Part shown: positions 10,541 through 21,974 of the stretch, piece by piece | Layout of the letters: each line of letters starts with the position of its first letter | Position numbering within the stretch: position 1 is the first letter of the stretch | NCBI GenBank assembly: GCA_963932465.1 | Contig: CAWVRF010001068.1 | Location: 390,201-454,200, forward strand | Direction of reading: 5' to 3' | DNA: 64,000 bases | From: Maratus speciosus | Lineage: Eukaryota; Arthropoda; Arachnida; Araneae; Salticidae | Position numbers and translations under genes: made by a program | The notes under the pieces: model-generated | What the model saw: the letters and a program-made list of their open reading frames with translations, nothing else | Database searches by the model: none | What the model was told of the DNA's origin: nothing

Positions 10541-12690
10541 TCACACATTTAATTTTCAAAAATCATTTTTATACACATAGTCTTGAAAATCATTGATGGA
10601 GAACTTCAAATTTAAAAAAAGCAAAGGGATTTTTTTTTCTTCTAATATCATTTATCCCTCTTTAAAAAAAGTAATATTCTTCAATAAAATAAAAAAAAAA
10701 CTAAAAGTTTTTTTTATATCAGAGGGTACAAAATGTATTTAAAAAATTACTGGTGGGACTTGAGAATATACAACTCTATATTTATGCTTTTACATAGTAA
10801 ATTTGATTACACTTTCAGTTATCTACCTTTTGAATCCAGTTCACAATTCCGGATTAGATTATTACTTATTGTATATATTACATTAAAGTAGTAATTTCTT
10901 GCTTCTCCAGTTTTATCTTCTTTTTCTTTAACCAGAGAAATATTTTCCTATGTGCAACAGAGCAAATACTAACCTAATGTTCATTTTTTCAAGTTATAAT
11001 TTAACTCACTTAAATTATTCTTTTTCCATTTTAATAATTTTAAATAACTTAATTCTGACTAAAGCAATGAAAAGTGTTTCTCTGTATTAAGGAAAAATTC
11101 TCGAAAACAAATGAAGCATCATTCACTTTATAAAATTATATTTATTTACATATAAAGAATTGATATAATTAATCAACAGGAACAGTTTTCTTCTTGATTC
11201 ATACTTTTCTCTCTAGAAAGTAAAAAGATAAATAAATATAAACACACAAATCAAATATGCATAGTAAAAGTAAATAAAGTGTGGCCTCGAAAACCAAACA
11301 ACTTCAAAAATCCGGCATCAAAGTCATCTCCACATTTTGTTTTTTTTTACTTTGAACTTATGGGAGAAAGAAAAATAGCAATTGTTAGATAATTAAAAAT
11401 TTCGAGATTGAAAACAATGGATTAGCTGACAGTGAGATCACAGACACTATGCTAAATTGAATCCCTGATAGCAATAGTAGCAGCTGAGAGAATGAAGATG
11501 CGCAGCTGGCAGAAGAAACGGTATGATACCGCTGTAGAATATCGTTAATCTCTCTATTCTAAAAAAAAGTAACTACCGCTGTCACCGCCGCCGCCGGTTT
11601 TGAATTTTTTGTGACCGGAGGTATTTCTTCGTTAATATTAAGCAAAATATTGCATACAAAAATATGAAAATCGGTGGAATTATAGAGAAATGTTTGATAA
11701 CCACGCTGATGCAGACAGTTTTCAAATAGAAGAAATATTTAAAGAGATATTTAATGCTAAAGTTGGACAAAATCGTTCCATTAAAAAAGTTTTATAGGAG
11801 CAAAAACTGTACATCGGAATTTAATCATTTTTAGATCATTTTATGCGTCAGAATTTCCCGGTGTGCAGACTGCACTCAGTTTATTAATTTGACTCATTTT
11901 TTGAGGTTTTATTTCTAATTTAAATTCAAATTTTTAGCATTTCGACAGATATTTTTTTACACATTTTAGAAAATTGTATTAATTTAAACTGTTGCCAACT
12001 GTATAAACAGTAATAGCAATAATACTTGCTTCAAATTAAAAATTTATTTTACACGTGACTATTATAAACAAGAAAATATAAAAAGCAGGAACTCATTTAA
12101 AATTATCATAAAAACCATATTACACGTGAATTTTAAAAGTGAAAGAATGTTGTAAAATAATAAATTCATTAACATGCGTTAGAAGTCTTAAATAGGAGAA
12201 ATTACGTCACATTACACATTACGTAAAATAAACAAAAAATAATATTGCAAAACAGTTTAAATTTAAAAATTGCGCGAGACATTTATGTAATATTTTAAGA
12301 TGATATTTTCAACTATTTTTATTAGGATAGCTCAAATAATATTTCATTTCTAACATAATTATTTTCACGTGAATAGTAAAAGGAGAAAGGAAAGTTTAGT
12401 GAAAATTACGTCAGATTAAAAACGATACATTTAAAGTGTCATTAAAAAAAAACCTTTCTTTTCGCTTTGCTAAAAAATACCGGAAGGCAAAGACTCTGTT
12501 TATTTAATTCATTTTATATTAGCTTATTTTAAAATGTCAACATATTTTATTTAATCAAAGACGGAAACAGCCATTGTATCATTTAACAGCCGCTGAGTTG
12601 GCTTTAAAATTCTCCAATCAAAGAGAAATGAATAGAAACCCGTTTATAGGGAGATCGCCACTGTTTTTAAACTTATAATTCAATCTTCCG
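10541..12690. other. AT-rich region, nothing recognised
   Basis: No ORF with a recognisable domain. A short GC-rich patch (CCGCCGCCGCCGG) lies at about 11585. The rest is low-complexity A/T sequence. Confidence 0.5.
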
Positions 12691-12724
12691 AAATATTTTT
12701 TAAGCCGATCAAATTAGCGTGCTT

Positions 12725-12788
12725 TTAGAGTCTGCGGTGTCTGAACGAGGGTTGACGAGCGTAGCTCGTAGGGGGCAGCGCCCCCTAG
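12725..12788 (+). mobile_element. Helitron-like 3' terminus
   Basis: The segment runs GGGTTGACGAGCGTAGCTCG, then a GC-rich hairpin (GGGGGC-AGC-GCCCCC), and then CTAG at 12785-12788 followed by T. A GC hairpin just before CTRR with a following T is the classic Helitron 3' end. No matching 5' TC end or Rep/helicase ORF was identified, so only the 3' end is called and the element length is unknown. Confidence 0.6.
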
Positions 12789-12790
12789 TG

Positions 12791-12864
12791 TTATATAAAG
12801 CAAATGTTAGTTTTCCAATCCAATTTATAAATTGGATTGGAAAACTAACATTTGCTTTATATAA
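12791..12864. repeat. perfect 74-bp palindrome
   Basis: The left arm 12791-12827 and right arm 12828-12864 are exact reverse complements with no loop; the centre is TTTA/TAAA. It begins two bases after the Helitron-like end. It could be a young foldback insertion or a palindromic rearrangement. Short ORFs crossing it on both strands are mirror images and are not genes. Confidence 0.95.
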
Positions 12865-14782
12865 ACAATACTGTATTTTCAAAATCGATATTCTACATTT
12901 ATGTAAAATTCTATAAAAACTTGTTAAAGAACTGTCCAAAAAATTGAAGCAAATAAATTGACATTGATATTTATGAAATTACACAAGAGAAGATGAAATG
13001 ACTTCACTATTTATTAGAATTTTTTACAATATAGAAAATATAAATAGAAACTTTTAATTTGTAATTTTGATTTTTAAAATATTTAATTTTCTTTTTTTTC
13101 ACATAAGTATAACCTGGGAATCCAATTACATAAATTACAAATAATGGCATTATTAAGACTATCGGAAGTCTTTCAGAAATCCGACAGTCACGGTCCCGAC
13201 GGCGCCAGATTTTCGAGGTTATACTATACAATATAGACAAAATCCTCATCTGGGATTGTACTCATACAATGAATGTTTTGGTTTTTGACAAACACACACA
13301 CACAAAAATCCCTACATAATGAAAAGCACAAATCCATAATAAATTTAGGCTTTATGTGTTTAAAGATTTCATAAAAGAGAATTTTCTTCTATCTTCAGAG
13401 GAGAAAGGAAAAAGAAGAAAATGAGAAAGAGCAATAAATAGTGAAATAGGTGCAAAAAATCTAGTGTTATCAGCAGAGGATATAATACACTATAACTACA
13501 AGGAGCATGGGTCGATGATATATATTAATGGATATATATCTTGATATACATATATTCAATATTTATTTTCAAAATATTATGAAGTTTGATATTTTGATGT
13601 ATTTAATATTTATTTTCAAAATATTGTGTATGATATTTTCAGTCAAGCAAGAGTAAATGGATTTTTAGACTTTGTTGTTCTGTCGATAAAGAACTTTTGT
13701 TCTAGCAACGACATTTTTAGTCCCACCCCCCTCCTGTAAAAAATAAATAAACAAAAAGAAAACACAAGCAGGAATTCTGTTTTTCCAGAATTTAGTGTCG
13801 CCCCTCATGAAAATAAAATTATGAGGTAAAACTCATTGAATTTTGATGAAAGAACATGTGTAAGAAGGAACTGTTTCAAAAATTTATAATAAACCTACAA
13901 AATTAGTTACAGTGAAAAATGCATCTTATATTGGTTAGTCTAATTCTCAAACAAATATTATTTTAGCCTAAACAACGTTTGAAATCCTTGGTAGCCCACA
14001 GGTCCGAGACCTCCGAAAATTCAATCGGACCACTAATTTGAAAAATTTAGTAATTCGAAAGGCCGGTAACTTTTTTGCCATCTCTGGTAGGCAAACGTAA
14101 ATTTTCTTGGTTCTGAGAAAAGTGCAACCAATTGCAAATCACGATTTTATTTTATTAAATTTTTAAAAAATTATAATTTTACATTTTATTATCCTGAAAA
14201 TTTTGGATAACTACAAAGTAAGTTTGGTTTATATTCAGGGGGGAGGGGTCACTCAAAGACTTGGAGGGACTTAATGAAATTTTATGTAATGGATCAGTGA
14301 CTTTTTTTTTATCTATTCTAACTCTGCTAAATTTCAATGCTCTTCTCTAAAGACGCTCTAAATTTTTGTCAGAAATTAGGAGATTTTCTTGACTTTTTGC
14401 GTTATGTCACAAAAAACACACAAAAAGATGGTGAAGAATTAACTGCAACCGAATCTGCCATTTTTACTCAAGGCTGCATTACTCACTGCCTTTTGTTCAT
14501 GTTTGTAAAATATTCTTACTGACCAACTTTATTAGCTCCATGCATTGTTTAATTTGCACTGAAGCTCACAGGAATACAGCTGAAGTACTTCTCCATTTTT
14601 ACTGAATGTTTAAATTATCCGGCGGAACCCATCTCAGTTTATAAATACTGCCCACTGAAAACCTGTGTGTTGTTTTTTATTAGTAGATGCAAAGAAATCA
14701 TTGGCAAATAGGATTTTTTCAGAATAGTTTATTCTTGATTTTATTTTTTTTCCTCTGCTTATTTATTAGATTTTATTATATA
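12865..14782. other. AT-rich region, nothing coding
   Basis: It contains short internal repeats (ATATTTATTTTCAAAATATT twice, about 13558 and 13605) and a CA-rich run near 13294. No gene supported. Confidence 0.5.
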
Positions 14783-15042
14783 CAGTAGACTCCCTTAAGA
14801 GGTTGACAACTGATCCATTGAATGCCGAATATTAGACTTGAATGGTCGATAACTAGAAAATTTACTACTTTTAAATTTAATTTTCAATAAATAAAAACTA
14901 TAAGTTAAAAAAAAATAATTGCTGAAACAGTAAAAGAAAAGGCATTATCATGCATCACTGTTAAAAACGGTGTGGATTGCGGGTAAATTGGTACACCTAA
15001 ATTGGTATTTGACTTCCAGAATTTCTTTGAAAGGATAAAGTT

Positions 15043-15232
15043 AAACCATTCTGAGTTTATGATAACACCAAATTATTTTGAAAGAGAAAAGATAAACCAT
15101 TTCGAGTGCATGATAACACAAAATTCTTTTGAAAGAGAAAAGATAAACCATTTCGAGTGCATGATAACACCAAATTCTTTTGAAAAAGTAAAGTTAAACC
15201 ATTCCGAGTGTATGATAACACTTAATTCGGTG
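15043..15232. repeat. 51-bp minisatellite, about four copies
   Basis: The step of AAACCATT (about 15043, 15094, 15145, 15196) is 51 bp. The unit carries GAGTGCATGATAACACCAAA. Since 51 is a multiple of three, the plus strand stays open and reads as four 17-residue repeats (NHFECMITPNSFEREKI-like). The single reading frame and AT-rich context suggest open-by-arithmetic rather than a gene, but coding is not excluded. Confidence 0.85.
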
Positions 15233-15259
15233 CTGACACTGGAAGTAGTGCATATTTAA

Positions 15260-16015
15260 ACCTCATATGGCATAGGAAAAAATCAATTTTAATTTTGTAT
15301 GATATAAACAATTATGGATACATTAGATTTAAATCTTACGTTCTATACTATTGTTACTAATGGCATACATTGAAAATAAACATTGCTAACCATTGTCAAT
15401 AAAATATTTTTTAATAATTTAAAATCAAAAATTGAAATAAACGATAAACAACCAATAACAGAGTGATTTCAAACTAAAAGTCCAAAGAGAAAAGAATTAT
15501 TTTTATTTGCAATAAATGATAATCATCTACAATATCAAATTATTTAAACATTCATTTAATTAGTTTTATTTAAAGATTTAAACATAAAGACTAATTTAGC
15601 TGCCTTTTCTACACCTAATTGCTTTCGCAATTTTCTTTGTACGAGTCCAAATTGGAAAACATCAGCTCAATCCTTGCAATTTCCTTTTGCAGTACATACG
15701 AACTGTATTATATCAAGCTCTTTCTGATCTACACAGTTCTTTAGAAATGCTATTGATCTTTACAACTCCAAGGTACTTAAACATTCTAGAGAATTTTTAT
15801 CAAAGTTCCGTTAAATGCAAATTTCGAGTGTATGGGGGAGTGTGTGCTTTGTTGTTGTTATGTGGATGTTCCATGGCTTGAGTCATATGTAAATTGTTCA
15901 AACTATTGAGTTTTAAATAAACTAGTAAACTAGAAATAGGATTCCATTATGAATCAATAACAATTTACAAGGTAGTGTAATTATACTATGATAGTGGCAA
16001 GATAAGAGTAATATA
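15260..16015. other. AT-rich spacer
   Basis: No supported gene or repeat structure seen. Confidence 0.45.
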
Positions 16016-16883
16016 CAAGGGAGCGTGGGCAGGAATGGGACACTTTTTACAAAAATAAGAAAATCAACTTTGACATAAAAACAAAAATTTCAATTTATAG
16101 AATACAAAATGAAACACTTTCTAATGTCCTTGAACAATACAGAAACATAATTCGCAGAAACAATTTTATAATTAAAGAAAATGCAAGTTTCAAAATGTGT
16201 CCCATATCTCCCCACTAACAGCGAAGTATGAGACAGCTATAAAACAAAGCATGATAAGGCACAAATAGTCTAGTATCGGCTACATATACAATCTAACAAA
16301 GATTGTCTGTGCCACAATATCAAATTCCAGTATCTTCATCACTGGAAGGAAAATTCAGGATTGTTAGTTACAGATGACATTAAAAAATCACCTGTTCAAT
16401 TTATTGACATTTTGAAGTAAATGAATATATATTATCAAGGTTATAACTAATATATTACGCTCTAAAAATATTTGCATATTAGCAATTTACATTCATATTA
16501 TTAAAAAGAAGGAATTGGACTTGTCCCAGTCCTCCCCACTACTTCCTTTTATGTTAAACTTCTTGTATACACAAAAATGTTGCTTTTAGGCTCAGTTTAA
16601 GTTATGGATAACATACAGCATAATGTTCCATAAATAGGGAACTAATAAATTTACGCATAAACAAGTCCTTATTATACAGAAAGCATCAAAAGTATACGAA
16701 GCAAATTTACTTTTGATTCTTGAAACAATCTTTTTTTTATACAATTGCAAGCTTATGCAGATCAGCAACTGTTTTCAACTGAAGATTAAGCTACCATTGC
16801 TTTATCTAGTGTGTTATTGATGAAATGTTTAGAATGATATATAAAGAGAAAAACCTACTGTCCCATTCTACTCCACTCTCCCC
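16016..16883. mobile_element. TA-flanked element with GGGGAGAGTGG-type ends
   Basis: The left end (AGGGAGCGTGGGCAGGAATGGGAC) and right end (reverse complement GGGGAGAGTGGAGTAGAATGGGAC) form imperfect terminal repeats. Related motifs recur inside (GTCCCATATCTCCCCACT at about 16199, GTCCCAGTCCTCCCCACT at about 16524). The 1.3-kb element at 45878-47183 has the same GGGGAGAGTGG ends next to TA. No transposase is visible; TA flanks suggest a Tc1/mariner/pogo-type parent. Confidence 0.65.
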
Positions 16884-17475
16884 TACACAATAAAAGATTT
16901 TCCAAGTTAAAAGCAAATGATTTATATAAGAAGTAGAAACGTTGAATTATGTGAGTGAGATCTGAGATATATTTAGAACAGTTTTCTTACTCTCCTGTTT
17001 ACACTTGAATTTAATAACCTTAGGAAAATATACAAAATTTGTCCAAACAATACACAAAGCAGGTTTTTTTAATTAAAATAAATGATATAAAAAATCATTT
17101 AATTTAAATCGTGAATTTAATCATTTAAGTAAAATCATTTACACCGTTTCATAAACACAAATTAAGCGTAACAATACTCCCTTTTTATGAAAGTTTAAGA
17201 GACAGCAATATTTTTTTAACTTAACCATTTTATACAAGCTGATTTTCAAATGTATAATTGATCTTACATGTTGACCCCAAAATTGACCCCAAAACAGCTG
17301 TCAGCTGCTGTGATAATGGTGGAATAGATCATGGTAACCGAAAAATGCCCCATTCAAATGGAAAAGTGTGGTAACCTGATTACAGAAGGTCGTTGTCATT
17401 CCTGATGACATTATTCAATCTTCTATAATCAGGTAATCTTTTAATTTAATTTTGTTATCAAGGCTATTATTAAAT

Positions 17476-18322
17476 TAAATTTACATTAGAAATAGAACAA
17501 GATCAAAAACTGGCTTTTTTGGATGTACAACTAATCAGAGATATGAATAAGCAGAGTCTCGATCGCACAGTTTTTAGGAAAGTTAACAGGATTAATTCCA
17601 CTATCCCGTTTAATTGCAGCTCACCTATAAATTACAAGTTTGAAATTTTCAATTTTTATATAAAAAGAGCATTTGAAGTTTGTTCAAACCATTTCCTTAA
17701 TAAAGAAATAGATAAATTTAGAAAAATAGCAGCCGAGAATTCTTTCCCATCTCATTTTATGGAAAAATCATAAACAGATTTAAAAGGAAAAATGAAGAAA
17801 AACAAAGTACTGTTCCAATTAAAAATTTGAAATTCTGTAAAGTTAATTACATCCCAAGGTTTTTTGAGAGTATGAGGCATTCCCTCCTCAAGTTTGGTGT
17901 CATATTAATCGCAGTCCCTCCCCCGAAATTAAAGGATTTGTTAAATGCGAAAATTGACCCTATCCAAGCCATCAATAGATCAGGAGTATATATTATACCC
18001 TTCAAGAAAGAAAATAGAGATTTTATGTACATAGGTATGACACTGCTTAAATTTCGTGACAGAATTAAGTAACATGAAGCAGATCTGAGATTGAATAGAC
18101 CCCACACTGCATTAGCAAGATTATTACAAATTCAACCTATAAAAGTAGATTTCAATAGAGCCAAAATTACTTTCCATACAAGTAATCACCAAGAAGTAGT
18201 AGTCACATACAAGTAATCACCATAAGAGAATCTTTGGAAATAATATCTAATAAAGAAATAGTTTGTAACGATATATTTTCATATGATATCCACGCAGTCT
18301 GGAAAGAATTAATACATAGTTA
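17476..18322 (+). pseudogene. Penelope-like element: RT end plus GIY-YIG remnant
   Basis: The frame opens with FTLEIEQDQKLAFLDVQL, the FTxE...LxFLDV block at the end of the reverse-transcriptase palm in Penelope-like elements, and continues through RKVNR and a thumb-like RAFEVCSNHF segment to a stop at 17771. A further piece (17827-18072) ends in SGVYIIPF...YIGMT, the GIY-YIG endonuclease signature, followed by FRDRIK, a stop, and HEADL...TALARLLQ. Then come RESLEIISN (likely the conserved Glu region) and a final KELIHS. It is 5'-truncated with at least three in-frame stops or shifts, hence dead. It is a different lineage from the copies at 59506-61713. Confidence 0.8.
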
Positions 18323-19288
18323 ATAAACCTGTAATTTTTGATAAAAGAATAGCATTTCTGTTCTTCCCTTATATTCCAATCCACCCTTGAAATGAAATGG
18401 TCTGTTCCGAATAAGGCTGGAGATGCGGAAAGAGAACAGCTATTAGTTTTTCACGGAGGATGACCGAGTAAGTGTCGGTAGAAAACGCTATGGATTTTAA
18501 ATGACTTTAATGTGTTTTTAAAGAATTTTACTATACTTGACACCTGTAAGCAATCTATTTACATGTTGTGTATCTTATATATGTTTATTAATAATCAAGG
18601 TGAATTGTGCACTAAAATTTCAACTTTCTATTGAAAACAATTATAATTTTCATTTTCTATGTACTTAGTTTTGTACAGCTTGCCAGTCTAAACCCAAATA
18701 AAAACTATGTTTTAGTTTACGTTTTAGATTCTTATTATGAAAATGGTATATATATTTTTTAAAATAAAAGTGTTAAAACAGGTGGACTTTTATATACATT
18801 TAAAAATTGTTTTTAACTAAATTTTGACAGTAAGTAACTTACATTTTATTTGCAAAGCTTATTTGTATGGATTATAATTTTTAAAACATACAGTTAGACA
18901 ACTTTAAAAATCAGTATTTAAGGAAAAGAAAGGAAAGATTAAGTAATTTCAACTGCATGTTATTAAACAGAATTTTATCCATTAATAGTGAAAAATTATA
19001 GCTAAATAAAAATAAAAATGCCAATAAAAATAAATGCATGTTTTAAATTTTACATTAATTGATATATTATTGAAATAATTTTGTGCATGAATTTCCAATT
19101 TTATCGAGAGAAGTTGCATTTAATTACCTTATAAGGGAGTCTGCTGGGATTTTTCACGCAATCCTGTTTTTGCAAAATTGAGCATTTTTGTATATACTTC
19201 TAAAAACTGTAATCAGAATTTTGTGAATTAAAATTTACCATTATATCTTTTCTCATTTAGACATTTTTAAGAAAGTCCTTTGAATATA
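18323..19288. other. AT-rich spacer after the Penelope-like fragment
   Basis: The first ~150 bp (to about 18490) may be the 3' untranslated part of the Penelope-like element. The rest is AT-rich with no recognised feature. Confidence 0.45.
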
Positions 19289-20813
19289 CACTGCTCAAAA
19301 CAATTAAAGGATATTTGAAGTTTTATATAAAATAAAGATATAAACGAAATTTTTTTTGCCGAAAATAGAAGAAGAGAATCACAAATGCAAATTTTTCTGG
19401 TTTTCAAACTGTGGAGTATGCAAATTTTGAGTTCGACGTCAAAAACGTCGCTTCAGCGGCAGCGAATGAAATTTGACTTTCAACTGGATAAAAGAGAATG
19501 AAGACAAGGATGATCGGCATTCAGTGATTGCTTTGTTTCGATGAGTACGATGTCTCAGCGAAATCATTTAACAGATTCAGAAGCTTTGAGAATTGTTGGT
19601 AGGTTAGAAGGGGGCCAAACTCAAGCCGAAGTAGCGCAAGCCATTGGAGTGTCACAAAGTGTCATTTCCAGGATCTGGAACCGTTTTTTGGAGAGTGGAT
19701 GTGCAGGCCGAAGACCAGGGCAAGGTCGTAGACGGGAAACAACGCCCAATGAAGATCGGTATTTAGCGTTAACAGCTCGGAGACACCGAGCCATGAACGC
19801 TACTCTTCTCCAACAATACCTTCGCTCGACTACAGGCACCACGATTTCAACTCAGACTGTCCGAAACCGGTTCCATGCTGTAGGTCTGTATGCTCGCCGA
19901 CCGATGGTATGTGTTAGATTAACATCAAGGCATTGTCGCGACCGCAGGGAGTGGGCAACCGAACATGTCAACTGGAGGAGAAATGAATGGAGCAATATTC
20001 TTTTTTCTGACGAGTCCCGTTTTTCTGTGCATCCGGATAATAGGCGTATTATCTGGAGGGACCGTGGCAGTAGGAATAATCCTGCGTTCGTGCACGAAAG
20101 TGTCAGATTTGGCGGTGGAGGAGTGTTGGTGTATGGTGGCACCTCCAATGACGGGCGCACTGACCTCTACATCATTCGAGATGGAGCTCTGACTGGTCGC
20201 CGATATAGGGATGAGATCCTCAGACCTATTGTAGTCCCTTACCCTGCAGCAATCGGAGATAACTTCATTTTAATGGACGATAACTGCAGGCCACATCGTG
20301 CAAACCTGGTGGAGGATTTCCTTTTCGAGGAAGGAATCGTTCGAATGGAATGACCAGCGTGTTCTCCAGACATGAATCCAATCGAGCACGTTTGGGACGC
20401 TCTAGGAAGACGAGTTTCTGGCCCCCAACAACCCCACAAACTCTCCAAGAACTGGAAAGAGCTCTTCTGGAAGAGTGGGGCAGAATACCCCAACTCGTCA
20501 TTAATAGCATCATTGAGTCCATGCCTCAAAGGTGTTCAACGTTGCTGGCCGCCCGTGGAAACCATACCCCTACAGAAAATGATTTTCTTTGAAGAAAACA
20601 CCTTTTCTTATTCTTTTTTCTCATATGCACAAATTGTGTTTTTTTCCTTTAGTACACAAATGCGCAATAAAATGCATTTTTTTCTGCCAAACATGCGTAA
20701 TTTATTCTCATATAACCTACTATGTCTGTCGACCATGTATCAATCAGCTAAACAGTTTACCAGATACAAAATCCACCTAAAACTGCAATATCCTTTAATT
20801 GTTTTGAGCAGTG
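19289..20813. mobile_element. complete Tc1-like transposon (Tc1/mariner)
   Basis: CACTGCTCAAAACAATTAAA at 19289 is matched by its reverse complement ending at 20813, about 26 bp perfect, with looser similarity continuing inward. TA dinucleotides flank it (19287-19288 and 20814-20815), the canonical Tc1/mariner target duplication. The 1525-bp length is normal for Tc1-like elements with short terminal repeats. It carries one transposase frame on the plus strand. GC content is visibly higher than its surroundings, which points to a recent insertion. Confidence 0.95.
19541..20592 (+). pseudogene. Tc1-like DD34E transposase, broken twice
   Basis: The start ATG at 19541 precedes an N-terminal paired-type helix-turn-helix (residues ~10-50, LEGGQTQAEVAQAIGVSQS) and a second HTH with a GRPR-like RRPGQGRRR linker. 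The catalytic core follows: SDESRF (Asp157), then MDDNCRPHRA (Asp247), then NPIEHVWD (Glu282). The Asp247-Glu282 spacing leaves 34 residues, the DD34E signature. A stop (TGA, 20351-20353) sits where this family has RMEWP, so a single Trp-to-stop change. A second lesion, apparent loss of one C near 20432-20436, shifts the C-terminal TLQELERALLEEWGRIPQ region into another frame ending at 20592. The copy cannot make full transposase but could be mobilised in trans because its ends are intact. Confidence 0.92.
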
Positions 20814-20815
20814 TA

Positions 20816-21233
20816 TATATTGCCAGAGAATAGATTCATTTCAGATTTCAGCTATGACGAAACATGCTTTTTAAATTTTAAAATCTTTACATTTGTAAAG
20901 GATTGAGTTTGAGGAGTGAAAATTTTTCTGAAATGTCCGTTTTAAATAAAAGACAGAATTTTGTGAAGGGTCCATTAAAGGACACAAGTTCTTCCTAAAC
21001 AGATCGTTGCTTATAGATACGATATTCCATGTTAATGATTTCATATGGGACACTATACATGAAAAAATAAAAGGAAAAGTATCAGAATAAAACTATTATA
21101 AACTTTGAATATATTATTTTATAAATCAAAATTCAGATTTTCCCATTTGGAGAAAATTATAAATAACCCTTTGGAAAAAAAACAGGAAAAAAGGTTTCTC
21201 CAAATTTCTGTTTTTTTCTGAGCATTCTCATCT
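20816..21233. other. spacer between Tc1 element and zinc-finger gene
   Basis: No feature recognised. It lies downstream (3') of the zinc-finger ORF and would hold its 3' UTR. AATAAA-type strings occur on the minus strand, as expected by chance in AT-rich DNA. Confidence 0.45.
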
Positions 21234-21974
21234 CTATTTTTCACCACTATGAATTAACAGATGCTTGTTTAAATAGCTGTTACATGAGAATTTCTTGTTG
21301 CATATTTCACACACAAAAGTTTTCTCACCAGCATGAATTAACAAATGTTGGGTTAAACTGCCTTTTCGAGAAAATGTTTTGCTGCATATCTCACACACAA
21401 AAGGTTTCTCACCTGTATGAATTACCATATGCTGTGTTAAATGGTTCTTTTGAGAAAATTTCATGCTGCATATCTCGCACATAAAAGGTTTCTCACCAGT
21501 ATGAATTAACAGATGTTTCTTTAAATCACACTTTCGTGAGCATTTTTTGTAGCATATCCCACACAAAAAAAGTTTTTCTCCAGTATGAATTAACAGATGT
21601 TTCTTTAAACAACTCTTTTGTGAGCATTTCTTGTTGCATATCTCACACATAAAAGGTTTTTCCCCAGAATGAATTAATAGATGGTTCTTTAAAGCACTCT
21701 TTTGTGAGCATTCTTTGTTGCATATCTCACACACAAAAGGTTTTTCTTTAGCATGAATTGACAGATGCCGTTTCAAACTATTCTTCACAGGAAACCTCTT
21801 GTTGCATATATCACACGCAAAAGGTTTCTCACCAGTATGAATTAACAGATGAGTTCTTAAATTTCCCTTTACGGAGAAATTCTTCTTGCATAACTCACAA
21901 ATAAATGATTTTCGTTCCTGTGACTTACAAGTACCTTTTCCAGAAAGATCTTGTAAAGAAATATTTTGCTGCAT
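21234..21974 (-). CDS. eight-finger C2H2 zinc-finger protein
   Basis: 246 residues from ATG at 21974 to TAG at 21234-21236; an in-frame TGA lies two codons upstream of the ATG. A 23-residue leader (MQQNISLQDLSGKGTCK) is followed by eight tandem Cys2-His2 fingers, each 28 residues, joined mostly by HTGEKP linkers (variants HAKEKP, HSGEKP, HTGEKL, HAGEKT). C2H2 arrays of this kind bind DNA in the nucleus. Helix positions -1/2/3/6 read VGNT, VNSR, QSAN, QSCK, RCDK, QNHQ, RGSQ and CSYK. Fingers 3-5 have Cys where the core Phe normally sits. The ORF stops right after a GEK linker, so it may be truncated or one exon of a longer gene. No KRAB, BTB or ZAD domain is seen. The target is unknown. This is the only host-like intact ORF in the window. 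Confidence 0.85.
   Translation of the reverse strand: MQQNISLQDLSGKGTCKSQERKSFICELCKKNFSVKGNLRTHLLIHTGEKPFACDICNKRFPVKNSLKRHLSIHAKEKPFVCEICNKECSQKSALKNHLLIHSGEKPFMCEICNKKCSQKSCLKKHLLIHTGEKLFLCGICYKKCSRKCDLKKHLLIHTGEKPFMCEICSMKFSQKNHLTQHMVIHTGEKPFVCEICSKTFSRKGSLTQHLLIHAGEKTFVCEICNKKFSCNSYLNKHLLIHSGEK

Larger units (their letters stand above)
14783..19146. mobile_element. candidate pogo/Tigger-like unit defined by its ends
   Basis: CAGTAGACTCCCTTAAG after TA (14781-14782) faces TAAGGGAGTCTGCTG ending at 19146. The first 15 bp match with one difference, and the left end shares 16 bp with the pogo-type MITE at 51105. No right-hand TA and no transposase were found, and 4.4 kb separate the ends. 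They could be two unrelated solo ends. Everything annotated between them would then be nested cargo. Confidence 0.3.

Noticed and set aside
12709..12939. Overlapping ORFs on both strands near 12.8 kb
   Set aside because: They share identical peptides because they cross the perfect palindrome; not genes.
18430..18490. Possible hammerhead-like hairpin (CCGA...TCGG then GAAA) after the Penelope fragment at 17.5-18.3 kb
   Set aside because: The required CUGANGA core before the stem is absent and stem III could not be formed.
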